Below the pieces are notes generated by a model. That model saw only the letters and a list, made by a program, of their open reading frames with translations. It did not search any database and had not been told where the DNA came from. From the NCBI GenBank assembly GCA_050331295.1, contig JBHJGZ010000002.1, positions 1 to 64,000 on the forward strand: 64,000 bases of DNA, in the 5' to 3' direction. The DNA comes from Kuafuiihalomonas sp050331295. GTDB lineage: Bacteria > Myxococcota > Kuafuiibacteriia > Kuafuiibacteriales > Kuafuiibacteriaceae. Made by a program: the position numbers and the translations under genes. This document shows positions 7,468-16,800 of the stretch, piece after piece (positions within the stretch are counted from its first letter, which is position 1; each line of letters starts with the position of its first letter).

Positions 7468-9830
7468 TCGGCAGGGAGGCTGTCGAACTCAGTGGGGTCA
7501 TTTGTCTTGTTGAAGGCTTGGATCGCGGCCTTCACATCCTCGTCGTACGCCCCGCATCCGCCCGGTGTTCGATGGTCTGACAGGCCCTCATCACTCATGC
7601 CGATGAAGATCGGGACTCCAAGGCTGGCCGTTCGTTTCGCGACCTCGACTACCGCCCAGAGGTTCAGGAGAGTGTAGCGTCCCGCGAGATACTCTCGCTC
7701 GAGGACCGTGTCCTTCGTGATGAAGACCGGCTCAAAGGCGATGCGGGCCTTTGTGCCGTGCTTCTTCGCCTCTCCGACTATCCACTGGGCGCTCTCCACC
7801 GCGTCCGCGATGGCTTCCTCGTCGCTGCGGATGCCTTGGGGCTTTACGAGGAGGTAGGCGACAAACCCGATGTCCGCTGCGGCGCAAGCCTTCATGACAT
7901 GCGCGACCCCTTGGTCAGATAGACCCTTCTTGAGGATCTTGTTCCTGAGCTCCGTGTTCTTGGTCTCGACTCCGAGACCGAGCTCGAGCAGGATGTCAGG
8001 CCCGAGCTCGCTCTTGAGGCTACGAAGTTCCTCCGCGCGGACGTATTCCGATCGGCTCTCGATGAGTACAGATTTGATCGTGCCCTTTTCCCGAATGAGG
8101 TGCGCAGCCTGCCTGCGAAAGGCTACGGGCACCTCCAGGTTGTGAAGGAAGGAGCCCAGGGTCAGAAGGTCGAGGTGTGTATCCTCGGCCCCCATGTCCG
8201 CGAGGACCCGCTGGAGCTGCTGAGTGAGTTCCTCGACGCCGATATCGGGCAGGGCGTGCCGCTTGAAATCGCACATAGTGCACCCGGTGTTGCCGCGATC
8301 CCATGTGCAGCCGATCGTTCGCAGGACCGCCATGTAGCGGGACCTCCGCATGCCGGCGGTGGTCACCACCGAGGTCCGGTCTGCAAAGGCCGGTTCGTTC
8401 CTTGGCTTCTTCACCAGGTCGATTGGCCGCGCGCCGTTCCGGAGCCTCTCGAAGTAGGCCCGATACTCTCGATACTCTGCGGAGTTACCCTTGATGTTGA
8501 TGCTGTATCGCGACTTCTTCATCTCGCCGTGGTCGGGAATGCCGCGGCCGTGCACACGTTCGCCTATGATTACAAAGTCCTCGGCGCGCTCTCTATTGAG
8601 GTCGCTCGGACGGGCGATATAGGTTCGGATCTCGCTGATGTTCATCTGGCGAATCTCTTCCTCAAGGGACGGAGGGAGCTTCGTGTCGTCCTCTACGATA
8701 TAGATGCGCACGACGTCGACTCCGCGTTTCTTGCTCGCGATGATCGCCTCGCGATATTGCCGGTAGCTAGCCGAGGTTTCGGACCGGGGATTCGCGCTGG
8801 TCGGGTGCGTCGACCAGTACACCTCGCCCCGCTCGAGCGCGGCGAGCGCGGCCGCATCGTGCTCATAGATCTCGTCTCGGTCGTAGATGTCGAAGATCCC
8901 ATGGGTTAAACGGTCGAGCATGTTCTGCTGCTGCAGAAGACCGATGCCGTGAACCTTCGAAAAGTCATCGAGCCGGAAGGAGAGCTCGCGCGCGAGCCGC
9001 CTGAGCTCGTCGCCCTCTCGGCGCGCCCACTCCTTGGTCGCGTTGGATATCGCGGTGACCTGCTCCTCGAGCTGGTCCAGCTTGACCTCAGGGGCCCGAG
9101 GGAGCGCGCCGATCCAGTTCGAAAGGGCCCGCTCGAAGGCGGTCGGGTTCTCGGAGCCCACCGCGTGCACGTGCGCGTTCCGTGGCTTGAGGCGCTTCAT
9201 CAGGGTGTTCGAGAGCTCGCGGCTCGCCGAGGCCACGAAGAGGGATGCCGACGTCTCGGAGAGGGAAGCGAGTGCCAGCATCGTCTCCGCGCGGGTGGCG
9301 GCGCGATTCGTCACCAACACGAGCACCGGCCCGGAGTGGGCGCCCTCGGCCGCTTCAACGAGCTCCTTTCGAGCGGGTGAAAAGCCTCCCGGCTTCCAGC
9401 CCGCGATGGCGTCAGCAAGACTTCTCACCTCGTCACCGGTGTCTACAACGAGGAGCGCGGGAAGGCCCAAAGCCTCGGCGAGACCCTTGCAGACCCACTT
9501 AGCGCTCTGATTCTTCAAGTGGCCGTCTAGCAGCGGGGGCGGAGCAACACTGCCTTGGACCAGGGCCGCGAGCATCCGATCACGAAGTCGAAAGGCGCCA
9601 AGCTCGGCCTGGCACCAGGCACTGTCGACCCAGCCTTTGGTCACGCACGCTACGCAGGCTGAGCTGCATCGGATCTCTTGGAGAAGAGACTCCGTGATAG
9701 TCTTCGTGACATCGATGCCGCTCTGGTCGCTCCACGCCTCGAAGCCGTAGCGTTCCAGCTCAGCGCACATCGGTTCTCGGAGGACCTTGCCGTCCTGTGA
9801 GCTGTAGCTGACGAAGATCCTGACTCTCAT
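7446..9830 (-). CDS. TIR domain fused to radical SAM domain
   Basis: A 794-aa protein from the ATG at 9830, where the TIR domain begins at once (MRVRIFVSYSSQDG); earlier in-frame starts only add unstructured sequence. Residues 1 to ~130 are TIR, with acidic and Trp positions (WVDSAWCQAELGAF) matching catalytic TIRs. Residues ~250-300 are Glu/Arg-rich helix, and ~320-470 an unassigned alpha/beta segment (YREAIIASKKRGVDVVRIYI). The C-terminal ~290 residues contain Cys508, Cys517 and Cys520 in CTWDRGNTGCTMCDF. This looks like the radical SAM cluster motif of Elp3/RaSEA-type enzymes, followed by TIM-barrel strands (LELGLGVETKN). It is first in an operon with ATP-grasp, binding-protein-like and MFS genes. 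I know of no characterised TIR-radical SAM protein. Confidence 0.8.
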   Translation of the reverse strand: MRVRIFVSYSSQDGKVLREPMCAELERYGFEAWSDQSGIDVTKTITESLLQEIRCSSACVACVTKGWVDSAWCQAELGAFRLRDRMLAALVQGSVAPPPLLDGHLKNQSAKWVCKGLAEALGLPALLVVDTGDEVRSLADAIAGWKPGGFSPARKELVEAAEGAHSGPVLVLVTNRAATRAETMLALASLSETSASLFVASASRELSNTLMKRLKPRNAHVHAVGSENPTAFERALSNWIGALPRAPEVKLDQLEEQVTAISNATKEWARREGDELRRLARELSFRLDDFSKVHGIGLLQQQNMLDRLTHGIFDIYDRDEIYEHDAAALAALERGEVYWSTHPTSANPRSETSASYRQYREAIIASKKRGVDVVRIYIVEDDTKLPPSLEEEIRQMNISEIRTYIARPSDLNRERAEDFVIIGERVHGRGIPDHGEMKKSRYSINIKGNSAEYREYRAYFERLRNGARPIDLVKKPRNEPAFADRTSVVTTAGMRRSRYMAVLRTIGCTWDRGNTGCTMCDFKRHALPDIGVEELTQQLQRVLADMGAEDTHLDLLTLGSFLHNLEVPVAFRRQAAHLIREKGTIKSVLIESRSEYVRAEELRSLKSELGPDILLELGLGVETKNTELRNKILKKGLSDQGVAHVMKACAAADIGFVAYLLVKPQGIRSDEEAIADAVESAQWIVGEAKKHGTKARIAFEPVFITKDTVLEREYLAGRYTLLNLWAVVEVAKRTASLGVPIFIGMSDEGLSDHRTPGGCGAYDEDVKAAIQAFNKTNDPTEFDSLPAECERPRF

Positions 9831-10440
9831 CACAGACTCACGAGATACGAGCATCCACCCACGGGAGTTGGAAGACTTGCCCGTCTCCTGCACGGGCCCC
9901 GTCAGTTCCGACAATCGGACGGCGCGCCTGGCCTTCGGCAGCCGACAGGACCTGAGGGCCCTCGTGGGGGGCCGATAGGGAATCCAACGCCTGTCCCCAC
10001 ATGCGTCTCGTTCGGATGAGGTAGCGATGAAGCTGAACCTCTTGCGTCTTCCGAGCCTGGGATCTGAGAGAGTGTGTCGGAACTCGCTGGTGCGGGATGT
10101 ATGGTCGGGCCGCGAGCGCGGCGGTCAAGCCGGAAGTCAGGGACCAAGCCATCGTAAACCTCGCCAGAGCAAGTCCAGTCCGATGGCCTGCGCAATGTCA
10201 AGAAACGACGAAGGAGCCCTTTAGGCAAACGTTCGGGCAAGGGTCGGAGAGGTGGCATTGCGCGTCTTATTCCGCGCGTCGTCGACGACGACAACCAGCC
10301 GGTGCCGGCGGGCAATCGAGTGCGCCGCCCGTGACAGACGTGCAGCGCGGGGCGCCCGAGCGACCCGTCATGTGAGCTGTTCGACGCGCTTCGACCAGGG
10401 GTGGGTCGGCGCAATCGAAGGTTCGCCTGATGCGTGTCGC
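9831..10440. other. Intergenic region, nothing recognised
   Basis: About 610 bp between the TIR-radical SAM start and the IS debris. Several overlapping open frames on both strands have no recognisable protein pattern and look like chance frames in GC-rich DNA. It probably holds the promoter of the minus-strand TIR operon, but I see no convincing -35/-10 pair. Confidence 0.4.
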
Positions 10441-10565
10441 TGTTCAGGGTCATTCGACCACCCCATTTTCAGGGGCTAGGGACCAGAACGCTCTGGCGAC
10501 CGAGGGGGACCATGCCCAAGTCGTGCTCGAGGATCAACGGGGACCACTGGGCCGGGCCTTCCGTC
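10441..10565. repeat. Possible IS21-family terminus
   Basis: Directly downstream of the istB fragment the sequence begins TGTTCAGGGTCATTCGACCA and carries several short GGGACCA-type repeats (around 10475, 10508 and 10541). IS21-family ends usually begin with TGT and contain multiple short terminal repeats near istB, so this is plausibly the right end of the element that the istB fragment came from. The matching other end was not found. Confidence 0.35.
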
Positions 10566-11098
10566 GCTGGTGCTGCTTGACCTTGGGCTGAGGCTCCGGA
10601 GGGAGCTCATCTTCGTCAGCGACCCGAGGCTTCTGGCGAGCGCGGTACGTCTCGCCCTCGATGACCAGATCGTAAGCTGCGTTGACGAACCGGTCGACGG
10701 CGCTTTGCGCTTGGAGCACGTCGTCGAAGACGGAGATCCATTCGGACGTGTCGCGATTCGACGTGATGATCGTCGACGCCCGACCGCTTCGCTCGATGAA
10801 GAGGCGGTAGACGTCCCGCGACTCCTCCCGTGTCATCGACTCGATTCCGAAGTCGTCGACGATGAGCAGGTCCACGGTGCAGAGCTGCCGCATGATCTGG
10901 TCCGTCGAATTATCGAGCCGACTCTGCCGCAGCACGCGGAGCATGTCGTCGGCCCGCCAGAAGGCGACATCGAAGCCGTGTCGGCACGCGACCTGTCCGA
11001 GAGCGTTGGCGATGAACGTCTTGCCGACGCCGACGGGGTCGAGGATCACGACGTTCTTGTCGCTGTGAATGAAGCGCAGGCTGGCCAGCTCGTTGAGC
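10534..11098 (-). pseudogene. istB: IstB-like transposition ATPase, 5'-truncated
   Basis: The reading frame runs from the IS66 boundary at 11098 into a clear IstB C-terminal two-thirds: NELASLRFIHSDKNVVILDP, Walker A GVGKTFIANALG, Walker B LLIVDDFG, then a basic tail (KQHQRRKARPSGPR). The N-terminal helical domain of IstB (about 80 residues) is missing, cut at the left inverted repeat of the IS66 element. No istA is present. It is therefore a remnant of an IS21-family element. Confidence 0.85.
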
Positions 11099-11224
11099 GT
11101 ATCAGTTCGCCGTGCCCCGTCTTGCTTTGACGAAGCCGTCCGTGTCCCGGTGGGATCGGGGAAGAAGTCTGCAGGTTGTTCGAGCGTCGGAAAGGGCGCG
11201 GTCCGCGGACGTGACCGGATTCAA

Positions 11225-12665
11225 TCATCCGGCCATTTGCCAGGGCAAAAGGAGCTCGCCGCGGCGTCCGGCGCGCACGGCTTCAACAATGTACTCGGTG
11301 GGATTCAGGCCGTGCAGCCGAGCGGTTTCGAGGAGGCTGTAGTGAATCGACGCGACTTCGGTGCCGCGCGTTGATTTGGACCCGTAGTGATTCTTACGGC
11401 CCACGACGGGCCCCCTCAGCCCACGCTCCGTTCGATTGTTGTCCAACCACACGTCGGGGTGCTCGACGAAGACGGTCAAGCCCGGCCAGATCCCTCGCGT
11501 GTACCGAAGGGCGTTCCAGAGCTCGGTGCCGCGAATGGCCGAATGGCTCTGCAGCCAGCCCTCGAGCTCGTCCAGGACGCGCCGAGATTCGGTCCGACGA
11601 AGCTCCGCGCGATGCGCTCGACTCTCCGCGCGCTCCTCGATTGCATAGAGGTCCCGAATGAGGTCGAGGCCGGTCTGGGCGGCTGGGAAGTCGTGGACGA
11701 TGTCTCGGAGTCGTCGCACGACGTGGGCCCAGCAATGGGCGATGCGGTAGCGGTGCGCGCTATCGCTCGCGGCGAGATGGGTCGACAGCGCGTCGCACGC
11801 GATGATGCCCGAGTACTCGCCCAGCAGGTCGCGAAAGGTTGCGACGGACTTGTCGTCCCGAATCGCATGAAAGACCGCCCGCTCGCTCGTGAGGCACCAC
11901 ATTTGATGCGGCTTGCTGCTCTTGCTTCCGAGGCTTTTCCAGCTCGTTTGGTCGAGACCCATCACCTCCTCGGCCAGCAAAGACTCTTTCAGTGCCTGGT
12001 AAGTCGGCTTCAAGTCTTGAGCGAGCAAAAAGACCTGGTCCCATAACGCCGTCTTCGAGACCTCGAGGCCAAGGCTCTTGTAACGCCCGTGCTTGCCGGT
12101 CCAACGGCAAGTGGAGGTCGTACTTGTCGGTGACCGCCTTCGCCCCAAAGCCGAGCGAAAAACGACCGCTCTCGGTCGAGCGCTCTGGACCCGGTGCCGT
12201 CTCGACCGCACTCCCGCAGGTGCATCGATATTTTTGGCGCTGCACCTCCACCAAAACGATGTCGATTTCGACGTCGACCATCTCGGAGGTCTCGGACTGA
12301 CCGGCCATGGGCTCGAGCCGGCGACCGCAGCAGGGGCAGGTGCGGTCGGGCTCATCCAGCTCGAAAAGCCGCGTCTCGCGCCGGAGCTTGGGCTGAGGCG
12401 TCGGACCGTGGCCTCGCTGCGGAGGGGCCGGCTCGTCCGCCGATTCTTTCACTTCGCGCGAGTCGACTCGTCCCTCGGCCTTCGCGCTTTCGCGGAGACT
12501 CTTCAGGAGCTCAAAGACTTCCTGAAAGCTCCCCCCGCGACCCCTCAGCTCATCGACCTCGTCGCATCTGACCTTCAGGACACCCAGGACCCGTTTGAAC
12601 TCCGCTTCCTGAAGAAGCGCGGCCTCACGAAGTCTCTCGATGTCGCGCTCGCTTCGAAGATCCAT
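11225..12665 (-). pseudogene. tnpC: IS66 transposase TnpC, frameshifted
   Basis: The N-terminal part reads from 12665: a helical leader, then the zinc finger CPCCGRRLEPM and CTCGSAVE, reaching KYDLHLPLDRQA. The catalytic part continues in another frame from RYKSLGLEVSKTALWDQ, through the DDE regions (VMGLDQTSW, IIACDALSTHL) to the IS66 signature LDNNRTERGLRGPVVGRKNH and LNPTEYIVEA near the end. The two halves join only with a one-base frame change near 12090-12100. The simplest reading is a disabled transposase. Programmed frameshifting is not usual for IS66 tnpC, and I see no slippery run there. Confidence 0.85.
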
Positions 12666-12683
12666 CGAGACAACTAAGGCTCA

Positions 12684-13067
12684 TCATACACGGGATCTCG
12701 AATCAACCGCGCCTCGAGCCGAAATCGTCGGCGGCGACAACGGCGCGCGCCCCGCGTACGGACTCCCTTCCAAGAACAACGCGAGCTCGTTGCTCGTCAG
12801 TTTGATCGCGCCCGCACGATGCCTCAGCCACAGAGCCGCGAATCGACCGGCCGTCAAACGCTTCATGTAGATCGCGATGCCCGTCCCGTCGTGCATGAGG
12901 ACCTTGGCGATCGTGCGCTTACGATTCACGAACAAGTAGAGATCTCCGCCGACCGCGTCTTTGCCGAGCTCATTCTCGACGAGCGCGATGAGGCCGTTGA
13001 AACCGCGCCGGAGGTCGACGGGCTCGGGATACGCCCAGACCCGAATGCTCCGAGGCCACCCGATCAT
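12684..13067 (-). CDS. tnpB: IS66 accessory protein TnpB
   Basis: A 127-aa protein starting at the ATG at 13067, which overlaps the tnpA stop as ATGA. RVWAYPEPVDLRRGFNGLIA, VNRKRTIAKVLMHDGTG and YMKRLTAGRF are the hallmark blocks of the IS66 Orf2/TnpB family. It is required for transposition of IS66-type elements, but its biochemical role is not defined. It appears intact. It sits between tnpA and the frameshifted tnpC. Confidence 0.9.
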   Translation of the reverse strand: MIGWPRSIRVWAYPEPVDLRRGFNGLIALVENELGKDAVGGDLYLFVNRKRTIAKVLMHDGTGIAIYMKRLTAGRFAALWLRHRAGAIKLTSNELALFLEGSPYAGRAPLSPPTISARGAVDSRSRV

Positions 13068-13444
13068 TCGAGCTCCCGAACGACCGCGACGGCGGTCTCG
13101 ACGTCGAGATTTTCGATGCGCCATCCCGAAGGCGAGACCAGGACCACGCCTCCGCTCTCCTCGGAATCAGACTCGGACTCGACCTCGACGGCGACCAGCG
13201 CGCGAGAAGCCCCGGAGGCAGCATCGCGCCACTTCCGCAGCGTCACCAAGGTGATGCCGAGCTCCTCGGCCACCCCGTCGAGGACCAAGCCCTGGCCCTC
13301 GAGCTTGGCCGCAAGCCGACCCGCTCGCGTCTTCACCTCCGGAGCCACATACCGCCGGTACCGGCTCCGATGCTCAAAGATTTCCTCTTTCAGCCGAGCC
13401 AGCTCGGCGCGCAGATGAGACCGCATCCCATCTCGACGCCCCAT
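13064..13444 (-). CDS. tnpA: IS66 accessory protein TnpA
   Basis: A 126-aa protein, first gene of the IS66 element, 18 bp inside the right inverted repeat. A basic helical N-terminus (LRAELARLKEEIFEHRSRYR) precedes a helix-turn-helix (VAEELGITLVTLRKWRD) and a short C-terminal strand region, as in IS66 TnpA proteins, which bind DNA. The start is the ATG at 13444. It appears intact. Confidence 0.8.
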   Translation of the reverse strand: MGRRDGMRSHLRAELARLKEEIFEHRSRYRRYVAPEVKTRAGRLAAKLEGQGLVLDGVAEELGITLVTLRKWRDAASGASRALVAVEVESESDSEESGGVVLVSPSGWRIENLDVETAVAVVRELE

Positions 13445-13484
13445 CCGTCACCCGATGTCACGACGGGGCACGGCGAACTGATAC

Positions 13485-13822
13485 CGTTGAACGAAGGCCT
13501 CGTGCACCATAGCGTTCGTGGCGTGCAGTACCTGTCCATTAAGTATACGGAGCGCCTCTCGGAGGCGCGTATCGAGTCGTCGGTCGGGAGCCGCGGAGAC
13601 TCCTACGACAACGCCCTCGCGGAGACCGGCATCGGACTGTACAAGACGGAGCTGATCCGACGTCGAGCCCCCTGGCGGAGCGTGTAGGCCCTCGAGCTTA
13701 CGACCCTGGGGTGGGTCAACTGGTACAACAACAAACGTCTACTCGAGCCCATTGGCTGTGTGTCGCCGGCCGAGTATGAGCAGCAGTACGAACACGATCA
13801 GGCAGCAAAGGCTGCGGCCTGA
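13485..13822 (+). pseudogene. IS3-family transposase C-terminal fragment
   Basis: The frame reads GLVHHSVRGVQYLSIKYTER, SVGSRGDSYDNALAET, GLYKTELIRRRAPWRSV, then an in-frame TAG at 13685, then LGWVNWYNNKRLLEPIG and SPAEYEQQY to a TGA at 13822. These are the last two catalytic regions of the IS3-family DDE transposase (OrfB). In intact relatives the position of the TAG is usually a Glu codon, so one base change created the stop. The N-terminal two-thirds is missing, cut at the IS66 right end. Confidence 0.85.
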
Positions 13823-13874
13823 TCCAAACCGATGGCTCGTCTACGAAACCGGAACGATTCACAGCGCCTATCAG

Positions 13875-16800
13875 TCACTTCTTCTTGGAACGCCTGCGCT
13901 GCGGCGCCTTTTTCGGAGTTGGCTTCCTCGATGCTGCCTTCTTTCTTGGCTGGCTCTTCTTGGCACGGGGGGCCTTCGCTGACTTGGCTGCAGGCTTCGC
14001 ATCGATTGGCTTCGCTTGAGCGTTGCCGTCTTGGGCGGAGCCGAAGTCCTTGGCGAGTTTATCGGCCAGAATCTCGAGTTCTTTGGCGTGGTCGGCTTCC
14101 GCCGGTGCGATGCGCCACAGCTCGGACAGGATCCGAATGTGGTCGATGGTCGAGTCCATAGTCCGTTGGCTGCGCGGAATCCGGTCGATGCACTCGTGGT
14201 ACCGGCGCAAGAGCCGCTCGGTGTCGATTTTGGTCCTGCGGTCGATCAGGGTGTCGAGCATCTCGATCGTCAGTTCGGCGTTTGCGACGCCCACGGCTTC
14301 CCAGAAGGTCGTGAACTGCTGACGGGTGGCTTTGATGCTCTGCTGAACCAACTGCTTGCGTTCGATTAGCTCGTCATCCGAGAGCGGCCTCGACGCCGTC
14401 AGCAGAACGTCGAGCTGGATGCGGTTCAGAAGCTGATAGGCCTCGAACTTGGGATCTCCGGGCTTCGTTTCGGCCCTGAGGTAGGCGTTGCGGGCCTTCT
14501 CCATCAGTGAGATGACCTCGGCCCGGGTGTCGGCGTCTCGGTTGTGGACCGAAGCGGCGCGCTTCAGCGTGCTGCCTAGCACCGCGCTCTGCTCGGAGTT
14601 GAGCGACGAAGTGTCCAGGTCCCACGGCATGAACTCGGCCTTCTCGCTGGCTAAGCGAGGCTCCAGGGAGCGAAGGCGCGTCAATGCGCTGTTGAGAAGC
14701 TTCCAGGCTTCGCTCCGGGTTGCTTTCTGGTCGAGCTTGTTGCCCGCGACGCGGGCTTCCATGTTTGCCAGCTGCTCGAGGCTTCGAATCGTCGCGTAGT
14801 CCGACTCGTTCGTGCCGCCTCCGATGGCCCGCCTGTACGCCTCGATGGACTTCCCAGTGCCGCCCGAAGACTTGTACTCCGCGTAGAGGTGGCCGAGGGC
14901 TTCTTGCACGTCGCCCCGTTCGAGCCATTCCGGCGCGCTTCGATTCCGCAGTCGTTTGATCTCCGCTTCGACCTGCTGCAGTGGCGGAGCGCCCTCGTCC
15001 CTTGCGGCCCGTCGCATACCGTCGATGCGATCGATCAACTCGGCCGCGGTGATGAAATCATCGCCGTCCCCGTCGTCGGCGTCGCCTGTCGGCTCGAGCA
15101 CGAATTGAGGGTCTCCGTAAGCCTGGTAGGCACCCCAAGTGTTCTGTGATTGACTGCGGTCCCAGGTGGCCTTGCGGGCCGCCTTGATCGCGTCGCCGAA
15201 GGTAACGCCCTTCAACATATCTCCGAAGAAACGAGTGGCGAAGACCTTGGCAGCGCCATCATCCACTGCCCAACCAGCGGCCACCACACACCGGACTCCG
15301 TTTTCGATCAGCGTGGAGCTGATGCTGGCGGCCAGGCGGTTCTTCGACTTCATGTGCTCCCTGGGATCCGAGCCGTCGATGGTTCGGCCCAGATGGCAGC
15401 AGTTGAGGAACACCAGCTCGGGCAGGGTCTCCATCTGCGCCAGTTCGGTGGCCGTCAGGACTCCGTCGTCGAGCACGACGCCGGTCTGGAGCAGCCCGTC
15501 GGTGTCCTCCTGCTGGAACACACCGTGGGCGGCGATGGCCAGGATGCGGTGGCTCTCGAACACGGCCGAGAGGACGTTGGCCCCACTGCTGTTGGGTCCT
15601 GCAAAGGTGACTGCGTATCCGCTAGATCGCAGGAGGTCTGCGATCTCGGCCCCTTCTTCGGCGGCTCCCCGGAGCTGGGGGAGCTGGAGATCGAGCCACG
15701 TCTCGACGCCGTCGAGGCTGGGGTCTGCCACCACGCAGGCGGACCTGCGCACCGAGCTGGGAATCGCCGGACGGTTCGTCGAAATCAACTGCCGCACCAC
15801 CGAGGCCTCCGTGACGATCGGCTTGTCTCCGGACTGAATCATCTCCCAGGGGTAGTTAGCCGTCACCTCATCGACGACGAGCACCATGCGAGTCATTTCA
15901 CGGGCCACGGATTTGAAGTTCCGGGGAACCATCAGGTGGAACAGGTTTCGGCCGATCTCCGGTTGGGCCGTCGTGCCTCCGATCATTCGATCGACGTAGC
16001 GTTCGATCCGCTTCGGCTGGGTCTGCTGAACGACGGCCTCCGCGCGGGCGCGTTCGGAGAGGTAGACGTACTTCAGCTGCCCCTGGCGGGGGCGCCGGGG
16101 CTCGGAGCTCTCGGCCTCGCATTCCGCACAGGGGTCGCTCGACGTCACCAAGACCCGGGGCCAATATCCCTCGCCGAGCTGCATCGTGAGGCGGCTCTTC
16201 ATGGTGTCGTGTTGCTGAAACGGCTCCGAAACGTCGAGTTCTAGGCCCAATTGGACCAGCTCCCGCTTCCGATCTTCGCGAAGTGCTCTCACGGCGTAGG
16301 AGGCCGAGATTGCGGTGTCCGTGTAGAGCTCCACGAAACTGAGCTTGTCGATGTGGAGGATCGGACCTTCGCGGTTGAACTCCTCGTCGGCCTGGCACAC
16401 GCCCATCACAATGGCATCGATGGACTCCTTGGGAGTGATGCTCGTGGTCGAATTCACGCCGATCAGCATGGAGCCCAGATGCAGTGGAGGGCGGGGCGCC
16501 GCCGTCCCTTCGTCCGTGCGCCCCCCGAACTCGCTGGCGCGAAGTAGAAATCGCTTCACTCCGGACCGGACGGTCTCTCGCAGCTCTCGGGAAGTGAGGT
16601 TGCCAAACTCACCCAGTCCCACGACCACGGCCCCCGACCACGTCTGGCGCACCTCGTCCTCTCCCGTCCTTCGGCTGAGGACCACGGTCGACGTGTTAAG
16701 AGGTCCTGGGTACAGGTCGAGGCGTACGCGTTGCCTGAGGCCTCCACCGACAAGGTGTTCGTCGATCAGGGCTTCGGGCCCGGCCATGGGGTCTCCCAGG

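Larger units (their letters stand above)
11099..13484 (-). mobile_element. IS66-family insertion sequence
   Basis: A 2386-bp element bounded by perfect 23-bp inverted repeats at 11099-11121 and 13462-13484 (one end begins GTATCAGTTCGCCGTGCC, and the other end is its exact reverse complement). It holds the usual tnpA-tnpB-tnpC order on the minus strand. The flanking octamers are CGTTGAGC on the left and CGTTGAAC on the right. This is an 8-bp target duplication, the size expected for IS66, with one mismatch. The element separates an istB fragment from an IS3-type transposase fragment, so it lies in older IS debris. tnpC carries a frameshift, so the copy is probably inactive. A 192-bp fragment of the same end recurs at 21875. 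Confidence 0.9.

Noticed and set aside
9902..10453. A 183-codon minus-strand frame upstream of the TIR-radical SAM gene
   Set aside because: Its composition is Arg/Pro/Ser-rich without a recognisable fold, and it overlaps equally long frames on the other strand.
11225..12665. Programmed ribosomal frameshift in the IS66 tnpC
   Set aside because: No slippery heptamer or stem-loop is visible near 12090-12100, and IS66 tnpC is normally one frame, so a disabling mutation is more likely.
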